64,000 bases of DNA. Origin: DASUHT01 sp038230835. GTDB taxonomy: Bacteria > Actinomycetota > Thermoleophilia > Gaiellales > JAICJC01. Where the stretch lies: NCBI GenBank assembly GCA_038230835.1, contig JBBRMM010000003.1:184331-248330 (forward strand), read 5' to 3'. A program made the position numbers and the translations under genes. Under the pieces are notes generated by a model. It worked only from the letters and a program-made list of their open reading frames with translations, was not told the origin of the DNA and searched no databases. Below, in pieces: positions 45,670 through 53,600 of the stretch. Position 1 is the stretch's first letter, and the number at the start of each line of letters is the position of its first letter.

Positions 45670-47199
45670 CTATTTCACCTGCAGGTAGGTGACGAAGTGA
45701 AACCCGGTGCCGTCGCTGGATGACCACATCACGAGGCCGCCCACGTGCCCGACGTTGGGGTCGGTTGGCGCTGCCACCGGCAACGCGTTCAGGAGCTGGG
45801 GCAACCCGACGTAGGCCAGGAAGCTCACAGTCGGCGGCACACCGGCCTGGCTCGCGACCGACGCGTAACCACTGGAGGAGCCCAGCCCGGGTGACTGCGC
45901 AGCCCCCGCGGTGGGGTCGTTGGAGACGGCGATCACGTCGCCGATCCGGTGCCAGCCGACCTGCACCCCACCCACTCGGACGACCTGGCCCGTGTGGCCG
46001 ACCGTGCGGAAGTGCAGGTTCGGCTGCAGCCGCTCGATCGCGGCGGTGATCCGATACATCGCGGCGGTCGCGGCCTCGGGCTGCTTCGGCTGCAGCAGGG
46101 CCGCAACCGACAACGGCAGCCCGGGCGCTGCGTAGAACGCACCCGCCCCCGTGAAGAGCGGCGCGATGTCGCGCTTGACCGATAGCCCTGTGAGCTGCGT
46201 GAACGCTCGCAGCGTGCTCTGGGTCTGCGCACCGTACGGCGTCCCCGCAAACCCGCCCGAGCCTCGGAAGCCGAAGTAGGCGAAGGCCTGGGCCGGGACA
46301 TCCGAGAACAGCGGCGGCGGTCCGTCGGTGGACGCGGCGGTGCCTGCGGTGCGGGCCGACGAGTTAACGGTCAGCCGCACCCCGCCGCTGTCGGCGCCCA
46401 GCGAGGCGGTGATCGCCCCCGCCCCGTGCAGCGCAGCCGCCAGCTTGGCGATCTGTGCGGCGGTGGCGGTCGATGAGCCGCTCATGCTGGAGAGCGACGC
46501 CAGCGACAGCAGTTGACCGAGTTGTGCGCCGTCGGCGTAGGCGGTCATCAGGCTGTCGTTGGGGAGAGCCGCGATCGCCGTCTGGAAGGCCTGGTCGCTC
46601 GCGAGCCGGGGTGCATCACCGTCCCAGGAGTCGACCGCGGCGTGGAGGGTGGCGGTGCTGTTCGAGATCAGCAGCGCACCCGGGCCGAGGGCGGCAAACA
46701 CCTGGCTGGCCGACGTGCTGCGGTAGACGCTGAATTCCTTGTACGCGCCCATCGCCGCGGTGTGCTTTCCGGTGGCGAGCGCGGACTTGGCCTTGCCGTC
46801 GTCCTTCACCGCCACGTAGCCCACAAACCCGACCGGGTGCGCGGAGTCGGCGACGTTGACGCCGGTGACGGCGACGCCGGCCTCGTTGCCCAGCCACGGC
46901 TCGACCTTCGTCGCGAAGCTGCCGTCGCCGCTGGAGCTCGTGTTGATCTGGGTCTGGAACTTGGTGACGAACGCCTTCCAGCCCGGGAAGCGCGATCCGA
47001 TCGCCAGCGCGTTCTTCCATGCCGGCGAGCTGTGGTCGAGGTTGACGTCGACGAACACCAGCGCGTGGGCCGGCATCGCCTTGGCCGCGCTGCCGAACGG
47101 CGGCGACCCGGCCGAGGCCGTCGATCCTCCGCCGCAGCCCGTGACGGCAAGCAGCGCGAGCGTGAGGGTTGTTGCGCGTATGAACCTCGAGCGGGACAT
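45670..47199 (-). CDS. DUF3352-family lipoprotein
   Basis: 509 residues from ATG 47199, with AGGAGG upstream. Lipobox signal LTLALLAVTGCGGGSTA. The mature part is typical of DUF3352: MPAHALVFVDVNLDHSSPAW, WLGNEAGVAVTGV and FVGYVAVKDDGKAKSAL near the start, followed by long beta-rich repeats. Function unknown; exported, abundant in actinobacteria. No clear partner among the neighbours. Confidence 0.85.
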   Translation of the reverse strand: MSRSRFIRATTLTLALLAVTGCGGGSTASAGSPPFGSAAKAMPAHALVFVDVNLDHSSPAWKNALAIGSRFPGWKAFVTKFQTQINTSSSGDGSFATKVEPWLGNEAGVAVTGVNVADSAHPVGFVGYVAVKDDGKAKSALATGKHTAAMGAYKEFSVYRSTSASQVFAALGPGALLISNSTATLHAAVDSWDGDAPRLASDQAFQTAIAALPNDSLMTAYADGAQLGQLLSLASLSSMSGSSTATAAQIAKLAAALHGAGAITASLGADSGGVRLTVNSSARTAGTAASTDGPPPLFSDVPAQAFAYFGFRGSGGFAGTPYGAQTQSTLRAFTQLTGLSVKRDIAPLFTGAGAFYAAPGLPLSVAALLQPKQPEAATAAMYRITAAIERLQPNLHFRTVGHTGQVVRVGGVQVGWHRIGDVIAVSNDPTAGAAQSPGLGSSSGYASVASQAGVPPTVSFLAYVGLPQLLNALPVAAPTDPNVGHVGGLVMWSSSDGTGFHFVTYLQVK

Positions 47200-47281
47200 G
47201 GTTCCTCCTGAGCGGCCTCGACTCACTGTACTGGCGGGTGCGGCGGGCGTCTTCACCGCTCTGAGGTATCATCCTCGGCCG

Positions 47282-47926
47282 GTGAGCGCAGTTCCTGAAT
47301 ATCCAGTTCCCCTCGACCGTGCGCTACGCCAACTCCAGGCAGGGGGGATGGTTGTGATCTGCGACGACCCCGACCGGGAGAACGAAGGGGATCTGTGTCT
47401 GGCCGCGGAGTTCGCGACCGCCGAAAAGATCGCCTTCATGGCCTGTCACGCGAGGGGCCTGATCTGCCTCTCGATGCCGTCCGAGCGTTGCGACGAGCTC
47501 GACCTGCCGCTGATGGTGCCATCCAACAACGGGTCCGACGCGACCGGGTTCACGGTCTCGATCGAGGCTGCGACCGGGGTCACGACGGGCATATCGGCCG
47601 CCGACCGGGCACGCACGATCCAGGTCGCCGTCGATCCCGGTTCACGGTCGCTCGATCTCGTCCGGCCCGGCCACATCTTCCCTCTGCGGGCCCGCTCCCG
47701 CGGCGTGCTCGAACGGCGCGGTCAGACCGAGGCGTCGGTGGATCTCGCTCGCCTGGCCGGGCTGACTCCGGCCGGCGTGCTGTGCGAGATCATGAACGAG
47801 GACGGCACCATGGCCCGCGGCCCGCAGCTGGTGGCCTTCTGTCGCCGCCACTCGCTGCCGCTGGTGACGGTGGACGATCTCGCCACCTACCTGCGCAGCG
47901 TCGAGCCGGTCATCTCAGCGGTCTAG
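47282..47926 (+). CDS. ribB: 3,4-dihydroxy-2-butanone-4-phosphate synthase
   Basis: Riboflavin precursor synthesis from ribulose 5-phosphate. 214 residues from GTG 47282. Active-site motifs: VICDDPDRENEGDLCLAAEF, SNNGSDATGFTVSIEA, TTGISAADRART, RPGHIFPLRAR and RRGQTEASVDLARLAG. It is not fused to GTP cyclohydrolase II, unlike most actinobacterial RibBA. No FMN riboswitch is seen. A TATCAT box lies 9 bases before the start. The stop codon TAG is the first part of a 13-bp inverted repeat. Confidence 0.94.
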   Translation: MSAVPEYPVPLDRALRQLQAGGMVVICDDPDRENEGDLCLAAEFATAEKIAFMACHARGLICLSMPSERCDELDLPLMVPSNNGSDATGFTVSIEAATGVTTGISAADRARTIQVAVDPGSRSLDLVRPGHIFPLRARSRGVLERRGQTEASVDLARLAGLTPAGVLCEIMNEDGTMARGPQLVAFCRRHSLPLVTVDDLATYLRSVEPVISAV

Positions 47927-47986
47927 ATGGTTGATTCCGAACTGGCGTGATGCCCGGGCGCGCGGCAATTCGCATCAACCATCTAG
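47923..47986. repeat. 13-bp perfect inverted repeat that carries both convergent stop codons
   Basis: CTAGATGGTTGAT at 47923-47935 and its exact reverse complement at 47974-47986 enclose a 38-base loop that itself has partial symmetry. The left arm holds the TAG stop of ribB and the right arm the TAG stop of the convergent permease. It could fold as a long hairpin and terminate both transcripts, or be a small inserted element. Confidence 0.8.
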
Positions 47987-49074
47987 GTTCCCGGCTCCCA
48001 GCGGAAGGTCCGCAGCGCCACGACGGCGAGCACGGCGCTGATCAGCAGCAGCACGCCGATGTCGCCTGCCACGTGCGAGATCGAGAGTCCGCGCACGGTC
48101 GTATCGCGTAGGCCGTTCGCCATGTAGTAGAGCGGCAGCACCTTTGCGATCTGCTGCACGAAGCCTGGCATCGCCGACACGGGGATGAACGTGCCGGAGA
48201 GGAACATCATCGGGTTGGTGACGACGTTGGACACCGCGTCCCCGGTCTCGGGGCTCGACACCACGGAGCCGATCGCAAAGCCCATCGCCAGGAAGCACAG
48301 GCAGCCGGCGAGGGCGACGGGGATTGCGGCCCACGCGGTGGACGAGATATGGATCCCCCAGGCCAGGCGGCCGAAGGCGAGCAGCACCACCACCTGCAGC
48401 ACCGCCACGGAGAGCGAGGCGGTGATACGGGCTGCGAAGAACTCCGACAGCGGGATCGGCGTCAGCTTGAGCCGCCGCAGGATCCCTTGCTGCCGCCAGT
48501 GGACCAAGACGGTCGAGAGCCCGATCACGGCCGAGATCATGATCGACAGGGCCAGGATCCCCGGTAGCAGGAAGTCGATGTACGAGAGCGAGGCCGAGTC
48601 GACCGATCGGGGCGAGAAGCTGATCGCTGGGGTGGATCCCGTGGCGGCGACCGAGACACCGCTGGCGGCGCCGGAGACGATGCCTTTGATGATGCCGGCC
48701 TGCGTGGCCGACGTGCTCGACGTGTACAGCTCGGCCACCACGCCGCCCGGCGCCGGGCCGTTCCTGATCGCAAACACCAGCGCCGCGTCGTGGTCACCGT
48801 TCTTCACCTGCCGGATCGCCGTGGCGCCGTCCGCCACGGTGTGCACCGAGAGCCCCTTGGTGTGGTCGAGCACCTTTACCATCGCCGCGATCGGAGCGTC
48901 GCGGGTGTCACCGGCCACGACCAGCGACCCGGCGCTGACCGACCGGCCGAAGAGCAGCGCCAGCAGGCTCATCAGGATCATCGGGAAGGCCAGCGACCAG
49001 AACAGGGTGATCCGCCGCCGGAACGTCATCTTCAGCTGGGCGACGGTGGTGGCCGTGAAGCGTGCCAGGTTCAT
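47983..49074 (-). CDS. ABC-2 type transporter permease
   Basis: 363 residues from ATG 49074, overlapping the ATPase stop. One N-terminal membrane helix (ITLFWSLAFPMILMSLLALL), a roughly 150-residue external domain, then five helices from LPGILALSIMISAVIGLSTV on. The external loop and NPMMFLSGTFIPVSAMPGF are typical of ABC-2 drug or lipid exporters. Substrate unknown. Confidence 0.92.
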   Translation of the reverse strand: MNLARFTATTVAQLKMTFRRRITLFWSLAFPMILMSLLALLFGRSVSAGSLVVAGDTRDAPIAAMVKVLDHTKGLSVHTVADGATAIRQVKNGDHDAALVFAIRNGPAPGGVVAELYTSSTSATQAGIIKGIVSGAASGVSVAATGSTPAISFSPRSVDSASLSYIDFLLPGILALSIMISAVIGLSTVLVHWRQQGILRRLKLTPIPLSEFFAARITASLSVAVLQVVVLLAFGRLAWGIHISSTAWAAIPVALAGCLCFLAMGFAIGSVVSSPETGDAVSNVVTNPMMFLSGTFIPVSAMPGFVQQIAKVLPLYYMANGLRDTTVRGLSISHVAGDIGVLLLISAVLAVVALRTFRWEPGT

Positions 49075-49940
49075 TCGCGGTACGCGCTTCCGGTCAGGTT
49101 GAGGAACACGTCCTCCAGGTCGGCGCCCTTGACCGCCAGGCCGGTGACCGACCGGCCGTCGGAGCGTGCCTGCTCGAGCAGGTCGAGCACCGTCGCCTGG
49201 GCGTCCTTGACGTACAGCACGTGCTCGCCGGTCCCGTCGGTGTACGACACCCGCGCGTCGGCGTCGAGCGCCGCGATCAGTCCGCTCGGCGTGTCGAGGG
49301 CGACGATCCGGCTCTGGTCCATGATCGCTACCCGCTGGCACAGCTGCTCGGCCTCCTCCAGGTAGTGCGTGGTCAGGACGACCGTTTTGCCCTGGTCCTC
49401 GTTGATCGATCTGATCACCTCCCACAGGTTGTGCCGCGCCTGGGGGTCGAGGCCCGTGGTCGGCTCGTCGAGGAAGACGATCTCGGGGTCGTGCACGAGC
49501 GCGAGCGCGATCGCCAGCCGCTGCTGCTGGCCGCCGGAGAGGGTGTTCGCGTAGTCCGCAGCCTTGGCCTCGAGCCCGACCTGGGCGAGCACCTTGGCCG
49601 CCCGAGCCTCGGCGTCGGAACGCTTGTAGAAGCGCGCGAACAGCACCAGCAGCTCGCGCGCCGAGAGCATCTCGAAGAGCGAGGTGGACTGCAGCTGCAC
49701 GCCGATCCGCTCCTGGATCCGCTTGGGATCGGGCCACACCGGCACGCCCAGCACGGAGACGTCGCCGGCGTCGGGTTTGCGCAGGCCCTCGATCATCTCG
49801 AGGGTGGTGGTCTTGCCGGCACCGTTCGGGCCGAGGATGCCGAACGATTCGCCCTGGGCGACCTCGAAGGAGACGCCCCCCACCGCGACGTGGTCGCCGT
49901 AGCGTTTGGTCAGCCCGCTTACCGAGATTGCCGCCGTCAC
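49071..49940 (-). CDS. ABC-2 type transporter ATPase (CcmA/DrrA type)
   Basis: 289 residues from GTG 49940. Motifs: FGILGPNGAGKTTTLEMIEG, TLSGGQQQRLAIALAL and IVFLDEPTTGLDPQ. The last 60 residues form the C-terminal regulatory domain ending GADLEDVFLNLTGSAYRE. A -10 box TAGGTT lies 7 bases upstream, so the mRNA is probably leaderless. Forms an exporter with the downstream permease. Confidence 0.94.
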   Translation of the reverse strand: MTAAISVSGLTKRYGDHVAVGGVSFEVAQGESFGILGPNGAGKTTTLEMIEGLRKPDAGDVSVLGVPVWPDPKRIQERIGVQLQSTSLFEMLSARELLVLFARFYKRSDAEARAAKVLAQVGLEAKAADYANTLSGGQQQRLAIALALVHDPEIVFLDEPTTGLDPQARHNLWEVIRSINEDQGKTVVLTTHYLEEAEQLCQRVAIMDQSRIVALDTPSGLIAALDADARVSYTDGTGEHVLYVKDAQATVLDLLEQARSDGRSVTGLAVKGADLEDVFLNLTGSAYRE

Positions 49941-49976
49941 GCCTCGCAACCTAGCGCCGTCCTCCCGGCGGGTGTG

Positions 49977-50143
49977 ACACTTCGGTGTCAACTGTTGAGC
50001 CCGCGTTGCGGTGCCTGGCACCCTGGCCGGCGACGGTGCCGGGCAGGTCGCGGCTCAAACCGCCGGATCTGGTTTCACACGCAGGCTCCGCACGGTCACA
50101 CTTGCGTATCGACTGTTGAGCTCGGGTTGCGGTGCCTGGCACC
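49977..50143. repeat. BIME-like repeat cluster with GGTGCCTGGCACC palindromes
   Basis: Two direct copies of a 35-base unit, 49988-50022 and 50109-50143, agree at 32 of 35 positions and end in the palindrome GGTGCCTGGCACC (50010-50022 and 50131-50143). Similarity extends about ten bases further upstream. A degenerate third copy in inverse orientation lies between them (about 50032-50062). The arrangement is like a bacterial REP/BIME element. It fills the 255-base gap between the ABC ATPase and the maoC-like gene, which otherwise holds only the ATPase promoter. Confidence 0.7.
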
Positions 50144-50195
50144 GTCACGGGGGGCTGGTGAAGGGCGTGACGCGGCCGTGACGGTTCGGCGCGGG

Positions 50196-50681
50196 TCAGG
50201 TCACGGGGCGCTTGGGGACGAGCACCTTGCGGCGGAACTCGCACACCACCTCGTCCCGCTGGTTGGTGCCGATCGTCTGCACCGTAACGATCCCGCGATC
50301 CGGTTTGGACGTCGACTCGGTCTTGTCCAGCACCGTCGTCCGGGCGTAGATCGTGTCGCCGTGAAAGGTCGGCCTGGCGTGCTTGAGCGACTCGACCTCG
50401 AGGTTGGCAATCGCCTTGCCGGAAACGTCCGGCACGCTCATCCCGAGCACCAGCGAGTAGACCAGGTTCCCCACCACGACGTTTCGGCCGAATTGGGTCT
50501 CGGTCTCGGCGTAGTGCGCATCGGTGTGCAGCGGATGGTGGTTCATGGTGATCATGCAGAACAGGTGGTCGTCGGCCTCGGTGATCGTCTTGCCCGGCCA
50601 GTGCTTGTACACGTCACCCACCTCGAAGTCCTCCAGGTAGCGGCCGAAGCGGGTCTCACGGGCGTCGAACTCGCGGCTCAC
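50196..50681 (-). CDS. MaoC-family dehydratase (putative mesaconyl-CoA hydratase)
   Basis: 161 residues from GTG 50681. The hot-dog hydratase core shows WPGKTITEADDHLFCMITMN with the Asp/His pair, HPLHTDAHYAE and FGRNVVVGNLVYSLVLGMS. It is single-domain. Its position after a CitE-type lyase and an acyl-CoA dehydrogenase, and the ccr/mutase pair 5 kb away, suggest hydration of mesaconyl-CoA to beta-methylmalyl-CoA in the ethylmalonyl-CoA pathway. That substrate is inferred. Confidence 0.82.
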   Translation of the reverse strand: MSREFDARETRFGRYLEDFEVGDVYKHWPGKTITEADDHLFCMITMNHHPLHTDAHYAETETQFGRNVVVGNLVYSLVLGMSVPDVSGKAIANLEVESLKHARPTFHGDTIYARTTVLDKTESTSKPDRGIVTVQTIGTNQRDEVVCEFRRKVLVPKRPVT

Positions 50682-51859
50682 AGCGGGTGCCTCGCAAGCA
50701 GCCCGCGGGCGATGATGAGTTTCTGGATCTCAGACGTGCCCTCACCGATCAGCAGCATCGGCGCATCCCGATACAGCCGCTCGATCTCGTACTCCTTGGA
50801 GTAGCCGTAGCCGCCGTGGATGCGAAACGCGTCCTCGACAACCTCGTGGCAGATCTCCGACGCATACAGTTTGGCCATCCCCGCCTCCACGTCGGATCGC
50901 TCGCCGGCGTCCTTCTTGCGTGCGGCCGAGAGCATCAGCAGCCGTGCGGCTTCGATCTTGGTCGCCATCTCGGCCAGCTTGAACTGGATGCCCTGGTGCT
51001 TGGCGATCTCCTTGCCGAAGGCGTGTCGTTCCTGGGCGTAGCGGATCGCGATCTCGAACGCGCGCTGGGCGACCCCCACGCCCCGGGCGGCGACGTTCAC
51101 GCGGCCGACCTCGACGCCGGACATCATCTGGCTGAACCCCGCACCCTCCTCGCCACCGAGCAGGTTGGCGACCGGTACCCGGTGATCCGTGAACACCAAC
51201 TCGGTCGTCTCGACTCCCTTGTAGCCGAGCTTCTCGAGCTGCGGCGGGACGGTCAGCCCGCCCTGCTGGGCGACTCCGGGCTCCTTTTCGACCAGCAGGC
51301 AGCTCATGCCCCGGTGCGCCGGGGAGGCGGTCGGGTCGGTCTTCACCAGCGTCGCCACGATCCCTGAGCGAAGGCCGTTGGTGACCCACATCTTCTGTCC
51401 GTTGACGACGTAGTCGTCGCCGTCGCGCACCGCGGTCGAGCGGATCGCCTGCACGTCGGAGCCGCATTCGGGCTCGGTCATCGAAAACGCGCACCGCACC
51501 TCGCCGGTCGCCATCACCGGCAGGAAGCGGCGCTTCTGCTCGTCGGTGCCGTCCCGCATCAGCATGTCGGCGACGATGAAGTGCGTGTTGATGATGCCCG
51601 ACACGCTCATCCAGCCGCGGGCCAGTTCGCTCACGGCCAGCGCGTAGGTGGTCAGGTCGAGCCCCAGCCCGCCGTACTCGTCGGGAATCGTGAAGCCGAA
51701 GATGCCCAGCTCGCGCAGTCCGGCCACGATCTCGTCCGGGAACCGGTCGGCGCGCTCGTACTCGGAGGCCACCGGGATGATCTGCTCGTCGGTGAACTGG
51801 CGCACCAGGCCGACGATCTCGCGCTGTTCCTCGGTCAGTTGATCGAGCGCCACGCTCAT
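50678..51859 (-). CDS. Acyl-CoA dehydrogenase (putative methylsuccinyl-CoA dehydrogenase)
   Basis: FAD enzyme, 393 residues from ATG 51859. Family features: FSMTEPECGSDVQAIRSTA, KMWVTNGLRSGIVATLVKTD, ARGVGVAQRAFEIAIRYAQE, RHAFGKEIAKHQG, and the catalytic Glu in LLIGEGTSEIQKLIIARGL. It is shorter than the proteobacterial Mcd (about 550) but similar in length to the dehydrogenase I recall next to ccr in Streptomyces. Overlaps both neighbours by 4 bases. Confidence 0.88.
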   Translation of the reverse strand: MSVALDQLTEEQREIVGLVRQFTDEQIIPVASEYERADRFPDEIVAGLRELGIFGFTIPDEYGGLGLDLTTYALAVSELARGWMSVSGIINTHFIVADMLMRDGTDEQKRRFLPVMATGEVRCAFSMTEPECGSDVQAIRSTAVRDGDDYVVNGQKMWVTNGLRSGIVATLVKTDPTASPAHRGMSCLLVEKEPGVAQQGGLTVPPQLEKLGYKGVETTELVFTDHRVPVANLLGGEEGAGFSQMMSGVEVGRVNVAARGVGVAQRAFEIAIRYAQERHAFGKEIAKHQGIQFKLAEMATKIEAARLLMLSAARKKDAGERSDVEAGMAKLYASEICHEVVEDAFRIHGGYGYSKEYEIERLYRDAPMLLIGEGTSEIQKLIIARGLLARHPL

Positions 51860-52782
51860 GCCGCCGCTCCCGGGCTCGGCGTGATGCCGGCCGCCGTGCC
51901 TCGGTTGACGACCGCCTCGGCGATCTTGCGGGATGCCTCGTCGATCATCTGGCCCTCGTGCATGACCGCGCCCTTGCGTTCGACGTGCGTCGCATGGTGG
52001 TAGGCCGTCAGCAGCCGGTGAGCTGCGTCGAACTGCTCCTGGGTGGGGGCGAACACCTCGTTGGCGATCTCGACCTGGCTCGGGTGCAGCACCCACTTGC
52101 CGTCGAATCCGACCAGCCGGGCGCGGTTCGCAAGCCGCCGGTAGGCGTCCGTATCCTTGATGTCGGTGAACGGGCCGTCGATCGCCTGCAGGCCGAGCGC
52201 CCGCGCCGTCGTGACGATGGCCGACAGCACGTAGTGCCACTGGTCGCCGGGGTACTCGGGGTCGATAGAGCCGATCACCAGCTGTGCCACGCCGATGTTG
52301 GCCGCATAGTCGCCCGGGCCGAAGATCAGCGTCTCGATGCGCGGGCTCGCGGTTGCGATCTCACGCAGGTTGAACGTGCCGCGGGCAGACTCGATCTGGG
52401 CCTCGATCCCGATCCGGTGGCCGATCCCATGCTCGCGCTCCAGGTACGTCAGCAGATGGTCGACGAAGTGCAGCGTGGCGGCGTCTTCGACCTTCGGCAC
52501 CATCACACAGTCCAGGTTGTGGCCGGCGCCGGCGACCACGTGCAGGAGGTCGTTCACGCACCACTCCGTGGTGATGCCGTTGACGCGCACGACGCGGGTC
52601 TTGCCCGACCAGTCGTGGGTGTTCAGCGCGTCCACGATGGTCTGCCGTGCGGCCTCCTTCTCGAGCGGCGACACCGCGTCTTCGAGGTCAAGGAACACCT
52701 GGTCGGCGGGCAGTGTGGCGGCTTTGGCCAGCATCTTCTCTGACGAGCCGGGCACTGCCAGGCACGAGCGGCGCAACCTCAC
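51856..52782 (-). CDS. CoA-ester lyase of the CitE family (putative beta-methylmalyl-CoA / malyl-CoA lyase)
   Basis: 308 residues from GTG 52782, with AAGGAGA upstream. Motifs: RRSCLAVPGSSEKMLAKA, DQVFLDLEDAVSPLEKEAAR, VMVPKVEDA, EAQIESARGTFNLREIA and FGPGDYAANIGV. It would split beta-methylmalyl-CoA into glyoxylate and propionyl-CoA. Propionyl-CoA can then flow to methylmalonyl-CoA and the B12-dependent mutase. First gene of a three-gene operon with overlapping ends. Confidence 0.87.
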   Translation of the reverse strand: MRLRRSCLAVPGSSEKMLAKAATLPADQVFLDLEDAVSPLEKEAARQTIVDALNTHDWSGKTRVVRVNGITTEWCVNDLLHVVAGAGHNLDCVMVPKVEDAATLHFVDHLLTYLEREHGIGHRIGIEAQIESARGTFNLREIATASPRIETLIFGPGDYAANIGVAQLVIGSIDPEYPGDQWHYVLSAIVTTARALGLQAIDGPFTDIKDTDAYRRLANRARLVGFDGKWVLHPSQVEIANEVFAPTQEQFDAAHRLLTAYHHATHVERKGAVMHEGQMIDEASRKIAEAVVNRGTAAGITPSPGAAA

Positions 52783-52874
52783 GGCATTCTCCTTGATCCG
52801 GTCGACTTCGGGAGGGATTATCCCGACTGGCGAAACCCGATGCGCCGGTCGGCCGGACCGTCCAACCCGGTCGG

Positions 52875-53561
52875 TCAGAGGATGCCGAGGCGGCCCAGCG
52901 GCCAGTACCGCACCCGGGCGACCCCGATCATGTCACCGCGAGGCTCCAGCCCCCAGACCCGGGAGTCGTCCGACACGCCGCGGTAGTCGCCCAGCATCAG
53001 GTAGAAGCCGGCCGGGATGTGCATGCGCCTGATCGGCGTCCCGGCAAGCTCGTTTCCATCTCGCACCCAGGGCTCCTTGAGCTGAAACGCCGTCCCGTGA
53101 GCGGGCTTCACCCACAGGTGACCGTTCTTGGGCCAGATGGTGTCGCCGGGAAGGCCGATCACACGCTTGACGTAGGTGGTGCCGGAGGCTCCGTCGCGGA
53201 GCTTGAGCGATGTGGTTGAGCACACGTTGTGAGAGTCGTTGAGGCCCTGCTTGCAATGGGGCGGGTGAAAGACCACGATCTGATAGCGGCGGGGGTCTCC
53301 AATGTCGAGGCTGAGCCGGTCGGCGAGGACGTAGTCGCCAGGCATCAGGGTCGGTTCCATGCTCTCGCTGGGAACCGTGTAGGGCTTGACCACATACGCT
53401 TGGGCCAGCCACGCGATCGCGCCCGCCACGGCCAACGTGAGCACGGTCTCGCCCACGGCGCGCCAGCGCGGCGGGATGCGCTTCATGAGGCCCATATGCT
53501 GGGGCAGGTTATCGGCCGGAGGCGGCGGTGGCGCCGGGCCGTCTGTTAGGGAAGTGTTCAT
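52875..53561 (-). CDS. lepB: Signal peptidase I
   Basis: Cleaves signal peptides at the outer membrane face. 228 residues, Pro-rich N-terminus, one membrane helix (ETVLTLAVAGAIAWLAQAYV). The catalytic Ser is in VPSESMEPTLMPGDYVLA and the catalytic Lys in TTYVKRVIGLPGD. Box E reads GDYRGVSDDSRVWG, with Tyr in place of the usual Asn. It faces the SpoIID-like gene. Confidence 0.95.
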   Translation of the reverse strand: MNTSLTDGPAPPPPPADNLPQHMGLMKRIPPRWRAVGETVLTLAVAGAIAWLAQAYVVKPYTVPSESMEPTLMPGDYVLADRLSLDIGDPRRYQIVVFHPPHCKQGLNDSHNVCSTTSLKLRDGASGTTYVKRVIGLPGDTIWPKNGHLWVKPAHGTAFQLKEPWVRDGNELAGTPIRRMHIPAGFYLMLGDYRGVSDDSRVWGLEPRGDMIGVARVRYWPLGRLGIL

Positions 53562-53600
53562 TGCTTGCGCTCAGGGTCCAGCCGCGTCAGTGTGGTGCCG

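Noticed and set aside
46900..47281. FMN riboswitch upstream of ribB
   Set aside because: The gap before ribB is only 82 bases and lacks the AGGGTGAAATTCCC-type FMN core.
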